Under the pieces are notes generated by a model that was given only the letters and a program-made list of their open reading frames with translations, searched no databases and was not told the DNA's origin. 64,000 bases of DNA, taken from positions 930,001 through 994,000 of the forward strand of contig JACAAK010000001.1 in the NCBI GenBank assembly GCA_025093985.1. The letters are read 5' to 3'. Source of the DNA: Calvatia gigantea. Lineage: Eukaryota > Basidiomycota > Agaricomycetes > Agaricales > Lycoperdaceae. Below, piece after piece: positions 24,109 to 36,619 of this stretch (positions within the stretch are counted from its first letter, which is position 1; every line of letters starts with the position of its first letter). Both the position numbers and the translations under genes were made by a program.

Positions 24109-27100
24109 TTACCGCCTCAATAGCCTTCTGCTCCAGGCCACCATTCTATATACAGCATCATATGTCCACGTCCACGCCTCCTCCAATAGCCCATCAAGGC
24201 CCCCACGCTCGTCCCACGAAGGTCCGCGGTCAGGCTTTTCTGTCGCAATGAACCGTAATACATCTTTTACCGTAACCAATCCCACTAGGACCCCATGGTC
24301 TTCAACCAAAATCACACGAGGTCTACACGGCATTTTTTCGATTAAGTCAGGATCACACCCTCATACAGGTATCAACATACCCCATTCGCTTAAACAACTG
24401 CATGACGATCTCCAAGGGTAACTGTGGGGATACCGTCATAGGTATCTGGAGTGCGTTAGACGTTAGAGCCATTGCCAACAGATTTAAAATATCAGCTTGA
24501 CGTACTCGATTCACCCATTGTGAGAATCGGATCCCATTTTCTGACAAAGTCGAGGCGAAGAAATCTTCTGAGATCCCCTCATCGACCCTGAGTGATGGGT
24601 TGGGTTCCATATCAATAGAGTCTATATCAGAATCCAGTGGAGTGAATATACAAGGAGTGTTTTGGCGCATCTCCCTCGTGTTTCGTAACCGTTCTAATAA
24701 GAAGGTGAGCGCCATCAATAGTATCACAACCAATACCGCATACCCAGAACGTAACGAATTTCTGTCCGGTCGATGAAACCAGTTAAATCTTTGGAACCGT
24801 CACCTGCAACGACAGGGAAGCCCTTGACGTCTGTTGACGCAAGGAGAGCCTCTTTGCTCCTGAAATTAATAATATTCATTTACTATTCCGGGTTATTCAC
24901 CCACCGATATCTTCAATGTCCATGCCGATGTCCGATATTGTGTAAATATCTGTTCGCATTACTTTCGAGACTGGATAGAAATGCTAAGAGACTCTAACAA
25001 CACACGCCACAGGAATGTGAACCTACCTGTCACATTATACGCATGGTCTTCCTTCTCTAGGAATGGGAAACCGTTGAATCTGATTGTCTCTTCGGCAATA
25101 CCATTTGTGCCCAAAAAATCGCCTACGGCTTTGGTCACTAATAGGACGATCTATATCAAAGCAAGTAAGCCCGAAACCAAATGCACCAAGTGAAAGGATA
25201 AGCAGATTTACCATGGTGGGTAAAATGTACGTCAGAGCTCCAGTCAGTTCGAACATGATAACTACAACCGAGACGGTAATTCTCATGACACCACTATGGG
25301 AATAACAGTCCTCAGCTTTTGGGTAGAGTAAGGGTCCGGCTAGTCCCACCTTAGAGCTGCAGCGGCGCCCAGGAAGGCATACGTGCCAGGTGTTATACAT
25401 GGTACATCTGGGGTGCAAAATTTGAAGACACCCGATTGTGGGTATGCCCTATAGATTCAAAATTAGCGCACTACCCCAGAAATAATGATTGGAGACCACC
25501 GAAAGCTGTCATACGTACTGATATAACGCTTTGACGAGAATTCCGACCATTCTTCCAAACGTCGCTCCAATCGCCATCGAGGGAACAAAAATACCAGCGG
25601 GCACTTTGCACCCATAGGTAACTACCACGAGGCCCGTACGTATTACAGTGGCCAGTAGCAACGAATTGGAGATGCGCCACTGCTCAGAAGATCTGAAGGA
25701 AGCATAATCGTTATCAAATCGGTACCCTCGGGGTTGGATAGATGATGTGCTTACTGGCATAAATTGTATACGTTGCCCCCACCCTCACACTCCCTGAAAA
25801 GGATGGCCATGCTTGCGGTCATGTCAAGGCGCAAAAATCGGTTATAATAGCCTATCAAGGCAGTTAAGGTAGCGAGCGTGACAGCTTCGGCAACTCCATG
25901 TTTTGCCAAGTGTTTCCGGCGAAAGGCTGCGACTTGAAGATTAAATTTGACAACGAGCGCGCCATACAAGCCCTGTAAGACAAAAAAATTAGGCAAAAGG
26001 TACAGTTAGGGTTTCAAGCTAAGCGGGATGGAGTAGGAAGTGATGACGGCACACGTACCCCAAAAACTCCGAGGATGACGAAGAAGAAGATCTCGAAGAA
26101 GTGCCAGTCACGGTCATAGGTCACCTGGAAAAGTACGAGCTTCCCAGTTCTGAATGGATTCATCGCCTATGATTCCCACAAAAATGACATCAGGATACTG
26201 GAAACGGGAAACAGCGTGAGCGCTTACCGAAAGTGTGAAAGTTGCCATGAGTGCACAGAGGAAACTCCGCCACATGGTTTTGATACTAAAAGTATGGCTC
26301 ATTTCCTGAAAATCATGGGTTTAACAGAGAATTTCTGTTTCGACCGACATGACGCACCTCAATGGAGAATAGGACACCCCCAATTGGAGAGCCGAAAGCA
26401 ACCGCAACTCCGGCTGCGCTTGCTGCGGTAATGACTTCGCGCATTTTACCTGTCGGAGGTGTGTATGAATGCACGGTTCATCGTCAAACATAAGGAAATC
26501 GCACTAACTCTGACTACGAGTAAACCTCTTAAACAGACCAGCTACAAGCCATCCAATGCAACAAGCAACATGTACCGAAGGTCCCTCTTTTCCGACAGAC
26601 AGGCCGGACGCGATCACCAGCGGCTGCGAAGATTTCAGATACGTTAATACAAGGTTTACGCATGCGCAAGGAGACACACCAAAGTAATGCTCTTTATGAA
26701 AAACGTCGCAAACCCCAAGAATCCCTGCATGATAAACCCGGCCAAAATACACTTGATCTCCGCGATACCAGAGCCAGCTGCGTATCTCGCGAGGTTCTTC
26801 ACTAAGTGGGAGGCAATGAACGCGAACGAGGACTGGGATATCATAATAATATTAGCGTTTATGGAACGGCAGGAGATGAGGGTGCTCACAGCAAACATGA
26901 TAAATATCATCCATCTCGCCAAAGTGACTGTACTCCAGGGCCTCCAGGATTCGCATCCATCGATTTCCTCGCCTTCAATTTCCCAACAACAAAACTGTTG
27001 ATTTAGCCACCACCCATCCGAGCAGTATCCCATTTTGATATCCGAGAGCCATTCGCTGACAATAGATATTATAGCAGCATTTATCCCTATGCAGACACCT

Positions 27101-27527
27101 AAAATCCATGGGTATATATCATGTTGATAGTGAATGAATAAGGGGCAAGAGATGCATGTAAATTGAGCAACGCACCAACCAAACTGACAACGAACCAACT
27201 TTGTCCAGTGTTAATAACCTTCCTAGCTTGTCCCCATAACCAAGGTATCGTTATTTCGCCTTTGGGGCCTCGTCGTGCGGTATATGATTCCCTAGCATCC
27301 TTGATTCGTCTATCCCGTTCCAATATCGAGTCTTGAATCCAATCTGGTTGTCGGTGTAAGGAATAAAAGATGATAGGTTTGCGTGCGTCACACAGGGCAT
27401 ACCTATAGTTGCGAAGTCTTCATAGCGACTGTCGAGAACGGGTGGGTCCAAGGACATTTAAGCCAGTATTAGAGGCTACTCACCGGATTTGTTCAAGCTC
27501 GTCCACGTCGAGCCTTTGAGATGGCAT
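24109..27527 (-). CDS. CLC-family chloride/proton exchanger with C-terminal CBS domains
   Basis: A multi-exon gene with roughly a dozen short introns; first exons 27527-27484 and 27428-27403 (the second only 26 nt). The family motifs occur in order: the membrane-start motif [57 protein letters not shown], and [17 protein letters not shown], followed by a second transmembrane half and a CBS module ending [19 protein letters not shown] near the C-terminus. The Glu in GKEGP corresponds to the gating glutamate and the second Glu of FSIEE to the proton glutamate of CLC transporters, so an intracellular Cl-/H+ exchanger (like yeast Gef1) is more likely than a channel. Such proteins act in vacuole, Golgi and endosome acidification and metal homeostasis. 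No frame break was noticed. Confidence 0.92.
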
Positions 27528-27854
27528 GAGCCAGGGCAGTTCACGCCCAACACGGGCAGCGCGTCTGTTACATGGCTTCACGTGGAAAACAAATGCCACT
27601 TCTGTCCGTCGTTTTTTTTGGTCTTTTCTCGCTTAGAAATTCATTCATATCAGAGCTGGTTCTAAATTTGAATGCTCATATAACGAAGCTATAAGCACAG
27701 TTCAAGACAGGGTAACAACAACACGTCGAGTTAAAGTTTTCTAGTGAATGCGGTGGGTATATAACGCGTAGCGTTCAAGATTTCGAAGACATCTTCCCAG
27801 ATGCAAACCAAGACAAATCCAAGATATATGTTCAGCTGAGAGGGACTAAACCCG

Positions 27855-29497
27855 TCAATAAGGAGATCCTGGCTGCGAAAGTGTACGCGCTTCGAGATTC
27901 CTGAGGATTCCGAATGTCAGGTCATCGTGAAAATATGAGTGTGAGAATGCCGACCTCAGAGCTTCTTCCTTCGCTAAGAGCTGCTGCTTCATGAGGCTTA
28001 TTTCGTGCTGGGCCCTCAATTCGTATTCACGAAGCTATAAGTGGGCATTAATTTCGTGAGGGATTTAAATGGTTCTGGACACGAACTCTCTCTTGTTCTT
28101 TGCGTAATTGTTCTTCCTTAATGACAACACTTTGATTGGCAAGGTCTTCAGGTGGAAGTTCGGATTCCCTGGGGTCAGAAAATCAGTATGTCTTCTGTGT
28201 TATTACTCCTGATGAGGCCATACTCGGAGTCATTGATGCTCTTGGAGAGCTTCTCGGTACGGTAGGTCTCGTACAACAGATCTTCAGTTAGGGTCTTGAG
28301 GTCGCCAAGGTGAGACCTGAAGATACTCAGTCCAACGAAACGCCGTTAAGAACGTGAAAGCTACCCAAGAATAGCTCCTCTGAGCCTGACAAAATCAGAG
28401 TGATGGGGGTTGTCAACTTCAACCAGGCCCCAAGGATAAACTCTAGCTCGGACGGGCTCGCCATCAATCTCAACTTCTTCTTCAGACCCGACAACAGCGA
28501 AGGGAAGGAGAGCCTATCAGAACCATTAAGCCGGTTTACCACTCCTCATAGTTGGCTTCACTTACACGAAGCTCCATATTGTCCTGGACGGTTTCTTCGT
28601 CATCTTCTTCCGCATCATATGGGAAGTTGTAGATAGGAATATCGTAGTATTCAATGTCCTCCACAATCTTTTTTTTTTCCACTGTGGCGTCAGAAACAGT
28701 AAGGGAAGCCGAGTTTGAGTTTGAACGTACCCGCTTCTTAAATGCCCGAAGTTCGCCTGGGGTAAGAGAGTCTGCTTTTCCAATAACAGGGATAACGTTA
28801 ACACGCGGAGAGAGCCTTCTCATAAGCTCGATATCCATTTCTCGAAGCCTAGAAGGTTGATAAGTGAGGGAATTGCCACACAAGAGAAAGGTGGCCGGAA
28901 GCTTACGCGTGTCCAGTGGGAGGGATGAAGTAGAGCAAGGCGTGGACACGGTTATCCTTGAAGCGGGGGTTGCGCCTAATGCGGGACTGTTCAGCAAGGA
29001 TGTCATCGTATTGGCGTTCGAGATAGCTCATAATTTCTTGAAATCTGGTATGGGAAGGTGTAAGCAGAAAGCGGTGAATGTGTATCGGTAGAGCTTTACG
29101 CGGTCTCGTTATTGATAGTTGTCGCCAAACCCTGGGGTGTCAACAACAGTGAGAGCAATACGAACGCCATCTTCCTCGAGTTCTGAAATGCGCGCTTAGG
29201 CCTCGGCGAAATAAAAAAACTGTTGGGTAACAGTACTCACCAACATTGACAGGTCGAATCTTAATCCCTTCTTCCTCGTGGGCGGTTTCTGGGCTATCAC
29301 AGACCTTGTGAGGAAGTAGGTTCGTATCGCACAGCGTGTTGACAAATGTTGTCCGTCCAGTACCAGAGGCCCCTTTATTCAAACAGCAGTCACACAGTCA
29401 TGAGTTCAAGCAACGAGTATCTGACTGAATACACACCAACGACCATGATGGTAAATTGGACGCCCTTGACCTTGCTGCGTCTACCGATAGGTGCCAT
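27855..29497 (-). CDS. Septin, probably Cdc11-type
   Basis: A multi-exon minus-strand gene. The protein starts [14 protein letters not shown] and has the septin GTPase core: P-loop [19 protein letters not shown] (G3), GKADSLT (G4), and the septin segments [23 protein letters not shown] and YPWGLVEV. The C-terminus is a short coiled-coil ([20 protein letters not shown]) ending near 27857. Septins assemble into filaments at septa, clamp cells and hyphal tips. The P-loop has Arg where most septins have Lys; this GTGR variant is, as I recall, typical of the Cdc11 class, which cap septin octamers. The septin call is firm, the class less so. Exons join in phase with GT-AG introns. Confidence 0.9.
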
Positions 29498-30184
29498 TAT
29501 AGATTTTGCGAGGGTCGTGAAGGAGAAACCGAGCCGGGTTCAAGTTTGACTTTAGAACGAAACGTGCGACGAAGTTGATGGCGTAGGCCGGTCCGGCACT
29601 TTGGATTCTAACATCCACAAATACTTTCTTAACTAACTTAACTTAACACAGGGAACCATGGAACCACTCGTCCGTTGCAAGGACTACAAATACCTTTGGT
29701 ATTCACTTAAGACTAGCTATATGGTGACCGTCAACGTCGCATTCCAATTACCTCAGAACAAACGCCAAAGAATGGCTCAGCATCCCACCTGGGAGGAGGA
29801 TTTCCTCAGTCGTTCCCCACCCCAAGGCCTTGAGGCTTGAAACGGCTCGAGCTTTCTGACTTTTCATTCTGAACTGGGGATATAGAGATGGCTATACGCT
29901 CGAAATGGCATTCATATCCGTCTCGAGGCAGCGAGAAGTGATTCAGACTGGTGCCAGGTTCCCCTTTTGAATGACGGGTGCCATTATAAATACCCGTCGC
30001 GTTTTGCTCAGGCCCCCCAGGACATTTCCAATTTCCAGCTCGCACTTGTGACCTCGACCTTGGGGGAACACCTTACAAACGCCTTGCCGCTAAAACACTT
30101 TTGCCAGTATGTAGCAAAATCTTTTTCCGCGTTCGATCCCCTTAAAATCGCCATCCTTCAACGTCAACCAAGAACAAAAAAAAC
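29498..30184. promoter_or_regulatory. Divergent intergenic region between the septin and the proline-rich gene
   Basis: About 690 bp separate two start codons pointing away from each other, so both promoters must lie here. One short open frame (29658-29840) has no recognisable features. No palindrome or repeat stands out. Confidence 0.4.
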
Positions 30185-31391
30185 ATGACAACTCTTCCCC
30201 TCAAACCCATCGGCTGCGATGCGTCAACAACTTCGAGTCGCCCTAGGAGATATGGGAAAGTACCCGTTTCTCCGATGGCGAGAAATAACAAGCCGGCTCC
30301 AGTGTGAATATCTTTGCGTCCATCACATCCCTTTAGGCAATTAACCCCTATCGCTCGATTTCTCAGTCGAAAGCAAGTCACCCGACGCCCGCCAACCACG
30401 TCTCTCGTTCATCCACTTGTGCCCCCGCCTCCCCTTTTCAGAGCGCAGCATAAGAAGGAGTTATACCCGGATTCAAGTTTTAATATCGGACAATCGCTGG
30501 AACTCACAGAGGTTCCACGACCCCAGCTTTCACCAGCACTGGACGTGAGGCCCAACCCGCCCACAACTGAAGATCGCTGTCACCTGTACCCAGATCCTGT
30601 GGCAAAACCTGTCCCCCTTCGTGCCCCCGCCCAGATTCAGGCCCTGAAAGCTAAATCGGACATGCCCTTAAAGCTCGCTGGCCTCTATCACGGGGCCTTC
30701 CATGCCGATGAAAGCGATTGTGCCTGCTCCACCATTAATAAGTAGTATAGCACCAACTGTGCAGACGGTAACCCCAAATGTTCCGACTCCCAAACTACCC
30801 TTAGCACCAGCACCAAACCACTCCAACTCTTCCCTTAAAATTGACTCCTCACCGATCATTCTATTACCAGCACCAGCACCAGCACCACCAACATCGTTAT
30901 TGTCGTCGGATCATCCCACTAAATCTCCCCCTGCATCGCTTCCTGCTCAGGATCCTGTTGTTAAACCCATTACTCCAGTTTCCACTGAGCCATTGAACCA
31001 ACTATCTGCGACGTGGAGCCGTGACCTAGAGGAGCTTAGGGATACATTATTGCCCAACATGAAGCCATCAACACCTTGCTTATCATTAAACGGTTCGACG
31101 GACGGGGTCCTCGATCCACCCAACGTTGTTCTGTGTCCACAGAAATTTACTGCAAAGCCAGGGGTGAATGCGTTCCCACCAAGGTCCTCCAAACCGCCGA
31201 AAAAATCATCACCTCTTGGACAGGCTGTGACAGGTGCCGATGACAAGACACTGAGGATTATCGGTAGTCCCTTTAGTCGGACTCCGAGATCAAAGCCACT
31301 ATATGTAGATTTTTACAGGTCGTGTCGCTGTACTGATGACGGCCGCGAAGAGTGCGTGTCTTGCCGAATATTAAAGAAAGCAGACGAGTAA
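30185..31391 (+). CDS. Proline-rich hypothetical protein with a Cys-rich end (frame uncertain)
   Basis: The model uses an exon from the ATG at 30185 to 30303, then 30337-31391. Two long frames, 30337-30745 and about 30690-31391, overlap. A single +1 shift in between would make one 390-residue protein. Both halves have the same character (Pro, Ser and Lys rich, probably disordered), which argues for one gene. The C-terminal ~25 residues contain five Cys (CRCTDDGREECVSC), possibly a metal site or disulfide cluster. The proposed 33-nt intron is shorter than all others in the window, so the 5' end may be wrong. No known domain recognised. Confidence 0.45.
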
Positions 31392-31396
31392 GCTGT

Positions 31397-31411
31397 TTTT
31401 TTTTTTTTTTC
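31397..31411. repeat. Poly-T tract
   Basis: A run of about 14 T directly after the stop of the proline-rich gene. A homopolymer of this length is prone to sequencing error and may be part of the 3' flank. Confidence 0.7.
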
Positions 31412-31629
31412 GGAATTTTTGGTTGTGCTAAGGAATCCGGCAGGTTCTGCATGAAGGTTGATAACCAATGCACAGAGATGCAAATGTTTAGATGATAAGT
31501 AATTACATATGTTTTCTGTTTTAAGTACGTATTTTTGTGGATTGTCCCAATGAAGTAAGAGCTTCCCTATATGGTGAAAGGTGTAGACATGACGTCCCCT
31601 CACCACAACCTTCGCTCACGCCGACCACC

Positions 31630-34496
31630 ATGGCCCTACACTCTGCACATTGCAGCAGGGTTTTCTCGGGAATTACTCGGTCGACACACAGAACCCACCT
31701 TAATGGTGCTGCCTTGGACCGTTACAACACCATCAGAAGATTTTTTCGGAGCCAAACCCTCATACCATCGTCTCTGGCTCAGAGAAGTTCTGCTGAGAAC
31801 TTCCGGAGTGGGTCGACGCCTCGGAATGGGATATTGGGGAGGGGGAAGTGGTTACAGTCCCACCTTAAAGAAACTCAGTTCAACACGACAGCTGGTCAGG
31901 CGCCCTGGCACCTCCGAACTGGAGATACGCACCTGCTTAGCAGGGGACTTGGCACATCCGGTCTTGGACTCGGCGTTCAACTACGTCCTGGAAATACACG
32001 ATGGTTGCATGCGGGTATGGTGTGTATGAATTCGGCCAAGGCGCCTGAACAGCCTGATGAACCCGACACGCGACCACAGACTCAACGCTCGCCCTCGGAA
32101 CCCGAAGAACCACCAACATCTAAACACGACCATAGCCGGCCATGCACCTGTAATTCCCCTAACAATGCTCGGGGGACTTCGCCTTTACCCCCACCACCCC
32201 CACAACCACAGCCGTCGGAAAAATTACAGGGCCAGCCTATCGACCCTACCAACCCACCAAAATATCTGGAGGACTACTCCCGCTTTTTTCGGCGACTCGC
32301 AATGTCGTTACCACACCCACACAGACCTACCCGAGATGAATTTCTGAGCGTAGCGACGGGATTTTGGGAGCGGCTGAAGGTTCGGTTCAAGTGGTTCACT
32401 ATCAAGTCGTTTCGCAAATTCAATGCGGACGACATCTCAGCATTTGTTACTTGGTTCTTGATGAGCCAGACATTGTGGATCTTTGTTGGAACGTGAGTAT
32501 TAGAGTCCGTTGTGGGCAAAATTGATTTGACTGTTTCTGCAGGACGACATTCTTCTCGGTAATTTTTGCGATTGCAAATAGTCTGCGGCTCCAGCGTAAG
32601 GCTTTCCTTCCGTTACCAGGTGAAAATTTGTTGACATTGCTTTAGATTATATCGCACGAGCAATAAGCGATTACCTTACCTCCGAAACAGGCGTTACAAT
32701 TATCTTTGAATCTGCCATAGTACCCAAGTGGCGAGAATCCCGTATCTCGTTCAAAAATGTCTATGTTTCCCGCAGACCTCCGGAACCAGCAGCCAAATCT
32801 CTCCGGGAACGCCAAATGGAGAAGAACGAGCATCTGACAGCCGTTGGCTATGATGTTAGCAACCACCCTGGGTACCACCGACTAGGCGAGGACGACGATG
32901 AAGTGGTCATGCCACCAATCGCACTGGATGAGGAGGACCTGAACATGTCATTATTTGATCTAACAATTGATTCGGTTGATGTGACACTTTCGCTCTGGAG
33001 ATGGTTGGACGGGAAGGGACTTGTGGAGGATGCTGTCATTAGAGGTGTCCGTGGGGTTTTGGGTTCGCATTTACCTGACCTCCCAGCTACCCAGTCCACT
33101 CACTTATACACAGATCGAAGGAATGTCTTTTGGGATCCCGAGAATCCGCTTGATCCAGCATTGTTCCGACATAAGTCTGTTCCTGGAGATTTTGAATTGG
33201 AGTCTCTCCAGCTCGAAGACTTGTTAATAACAGTCTATCAACCCGGAGGCTTCCGTCCTTATACCGCATCCATATTCCGCGCCGACATCCGACAATTCAG
33301 GAAGAGATGGTTGTTCTATGACTTCCTCTGTGCCGAAAATGTTGTAGGCCAGTTCGACAACTGTCTCTTCAGCCTTCACAAACCACAGAGTATCGGACGA
33401 ACAACAGAGCAAGACCTCGGAGACGGGGAATGGGTTCGAATGGTGAGCCTTTCAGATCATCTTCCTCCCTTTGTTGGTTGACAGACGCAAAACAGAGCCG
33501 CATTCGCATCGACGGCGTCAATGTAGACCACCTCCAGAACTCCACCACAATGGAAGGACCCATCTCTTGGATAACCTCTGGCAAAGTCGACGCAGTCCTA
33601 GATATCAAGTTCCCTCGCGACCTGCACGACGGCTTGACCGCCATCTTGGGCGATATTGCGGATGCCATCTCCACCTCGCTCAATAATAATCCTGAACTTA
33701 AACGAATTCCTGGACAACGCGAACTTGCAAGACCACCATTGAGCGCACCCGATGATGAATCGTACGGCTACGTGCATAGGCGGACCGGTACTGATGCATC
33801 TGGGGGTGACAGTGGAGAGGGGTTGAAGGTTGTGATTGACATTGACCTGAGGTTCCGGGACTTGAAGGCTGCTGTACCAATTTTTACGACCGACTTGAGT
33901 TACGTGAACAACGCGTTCATTCGACCTATTGTTGTATTCATGAAGTATGTGTCCTATTTTCTCTGTGATGACCATTTGTGCTGACCGATCTCAGTGCCAA
34001 CCGCACATTGGTGCCAATTCACTGCCGGATTGTGAAAAACTTGAGTGATTTTGATGGTGCATGGACTGTGAGTATATGATGCCCTCCCAGTCGGCTGCTG
34101 TTCTCATAGGCTTGGTTCACAGATGTGGGAGAGTACGTATCCACCAGTTTGTCTTTATCATTCTCAACTCATTCTTCTGGTAGCTGGCTTGATGGACGAG
34201 ATTTCTATGAAAGTATGCATTTTCCCCACCTCTCTTAACCCTGTGTCTGATTCAACGGTCCGAAGACATACGACGCTCTGGCTTACCACGTCAGTCAAGC
34301 CAACATGAATCGCCAACGCATCAAAACGGTCAGCCTTTGGAGCTTACAGAAGACCGCAAACGCCATTCTCTCTGCACTCAAAAATATCGCAGACCCTGTG
34401 TCGTCCCATCTGAAGGAAGCATACTTATCCGGTCAACAAGGATTGGCGTTGGGGTCATACGACACCACGTTCATCCCGATAGGTGTGGATATGTAG
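31630..34496 (+). CDS. MDM31: Mdm31/Mdm32-family mitochondrial inner membrane protein
   Basis: Eight exons (31630-32492, 32543-32595, 32646-33442, 33496-33944, 33995-34067, 34123-34132, 34184-34212, 34266-34496) give 834 residues in consistent phase. The family acts in mitochondrial morphology, mtDNA maintenance and inner-membrane lipid transport. The first ~150 residues are basic with few acids, fitting a mitochondrial presequence. Family landmarks are DYSRFFRRLAMSLPHPHRPT, FNADDISAFVTWFLMSQTLW leading into a membrane segment, VPKWRESRISFKNVYVSRRP, and the C-terminal SLWSLQKTANAILSALKNIA. The sixth exon is only 10 nt (MWE plus one base) and the seventh 29 nt. The first true ATG in frame is at 31630. 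Confidence 0.88.
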
Positions 34497-34609
34497 ACTC
34501 CGTTTGACTATCATAGACAATGATGGAGAATCATTTATTGGGGTATTTGTCTCTATGCGTTCGCATCCTGCTCTTAGTACGAGAAGCTCAAGCCCATAAA
34601 GTAAAAGCC

Positions 34610-36373
34610 TTAGTGCTTGGCCTTGAAGAGGTAATGGCCGACACCCCACCTACATGATAACTAAATCAGGGGATGTTCGAATGAAAACCGAACCGACATA
34701 CTCTTGTCCCCCATTTGCATTGAACAGTTCAGAACAAGCCATATAGAAAACCCGGAACCTTCAAGGATTCAGGCGAATTAGCTCATTACAGTGTGAAAGC
34801 GGAAGCGAGGCGTCACCTGTAGAACGACTTCCGACCCTCTTCCGCAGGCTTTCCCTTGGCCACGGCATCTTGTTCTAATTCTCGCAAGCCTTCTGCATTG
34901 GGGCTTTAATGTCGGGCTGGAAAGCAATCCAAGAGCTACCCACCTGTGCGGTTACTGTCCTGGATTCTGAGCCAATCTTCACATGTTTTGGAATAGTGCT
35001 GGCCAGAGATATACCAACTTCTGATTAACGTCAGGTCATCTTGAAAATACGTCTAGATGGAATTTGCTAGTATACTAGCCCATTATAACTCGAAATAAGT
35101 TGTTGCTCACGAAAAGATCATGCGAGGGCATAGTGCCACCTATTACATGGCCCGCAGAACATTCAGAGTTCTCCCTTTCCAAAAAAATGAAATTGAGGCC
35201 TACCTGAAAAGAAGTTCTGTGCCATCCACCCGTCATCCTCAACGAAATGGTAAGGCATAGATTTGTGACAAAATATGTGGATAAACAAAAGTGCTGGGTC
35301 ATCACTGCCTTCTTTAGTCGGTCGAAGCCAGGTTGAGACTTTTCGTAAGAGCGCTTGATAGTTCTTCATGTGCTCGAACATCTTTCAAAAGGTGAAAGAT
35401 AATTAGTGCCATACCCAAGTGTAGAAATAGCAAGTAATAACCTCGATAGAGAGGATACGGTCGAAACTTTCAAGAGTCATGAATTTCCTCCCTGTCGGAT
35501 TTTCACGGAAGACTCACTGTTTTAAACCATTGAAGTCGAAATGATTGACATCCGCTGTAATAATCTGCGATGTGTCAGTGGAAGTTATATCAGGTCACAA
35601 GCTCAGCCCGAAAATGAAATAATGACCTCTAGGTTCGTAAGTCCTTGTTCCTTGGCCGTCATGTCGATGTATACCTTCTGTGTCGTTGAGTTTGACAGCC
35701 CAGTAATCTTCGAACCAGGGTATCTCTGACGACGGGGTCTCAGGCCACAACGTCCTCTTTCCTTTGGCGTCACTGACCTTGGCAACAAAAAGAGATAAAC
35801 TTCCCCAACCTTGGAGAACACATTAACGTCAACAATGGTCCCGAACCAAAGGCGGAAAATATCGTACCACACCCGAGGTCGAGTATATCCATCCCGTCCC
35901 CCAGTTTCGCCTTCTCACAGTAGCTCTCCAGCATACATGCTTCTGCTTGGGCCAAGGTCTCCTTTCCCGAGGGGTATAGACAAGCGGAATACTTCGCCCG
36001 AGGACCAAGGGTGGAGAGCATGAATTTCGTTGACACCTGGCATCACACTTCAGTTCTCAGTTCACTTGAAATGGGATGGCCATGGAGTTTCACTGACTTC
36101 GTAGTGCTGTTCGTTGGCTTTCTGGGGTACATCCGCAATCACTGCACGGGCCTTGACTTCATCAATCCACTTCGTCTTAGCAGCGTGGTTCGCTTCGAAT
36201 GACCCATGGTCAATTTCACGCAGCCGTTCTCGGAGAAAGAAACGGATGGCGCGTCGTAGAACAAAGTCTGGAACCAGTCCCTGTAATCAGGTGTTAACAG
36301 CCCGTCAAGTTGCGGGGGTAGCGTAACACACCCTATCAAGCAAATTGTAGCCAGCCTGCAGAATCGAGTCCAT
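34610..36373 (-). CDS. SAM-dependent methyltransferase of the cyclopropane-fatty-acid synthase / coclaurine N-methyltransferase-like family
   Basis: A minus-strand gene with about nine short introns; the start is ATG at 36373 (MDSILQAGYNLLDR) and the stop at 34610-34612. SAM-binding motif I reads DLGCGWGSLSLFVAK across a spliced junction, followed by GLSNSTTQKVYIDM, ITADVNHFDF, SIEMFEHMKNYQALL, and FIHIFCHKSMPYHF, all typical of the CMAS-like fold. The GGTMPSHDLF stretch and the C-terminal YMACSELF and GHYLFKAKH motifs match the fungal and plant branch related to coclaurine N-methyltransferase. The substrate cannot be read from sequence; a small amine or a lipid is possible. Reading frames join without breaks. 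Confidence 0.85.
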
Positions 36374-36619
36374 AGCAGGCAGAAAACGGGAACTGAGTTG
36401 TTCAACTCATGCACTTGACAGCAGTTCTATTTATAACATATATCTGATCGAAGCCTGTCCCAACTCCGGGCAAGTGCTGAGCGCTAAAACTCGATGTAAA
36501 GCAACCAAGGAAACAATCTTATTGTCGATTGGGTAGTAAGGTGACAGCAAGAATATACTTTACAGAAATACAAAGAAAGAGTGGCGACATAAGTCAAACG
36601 AGTGACAACCCTCCTAGAT

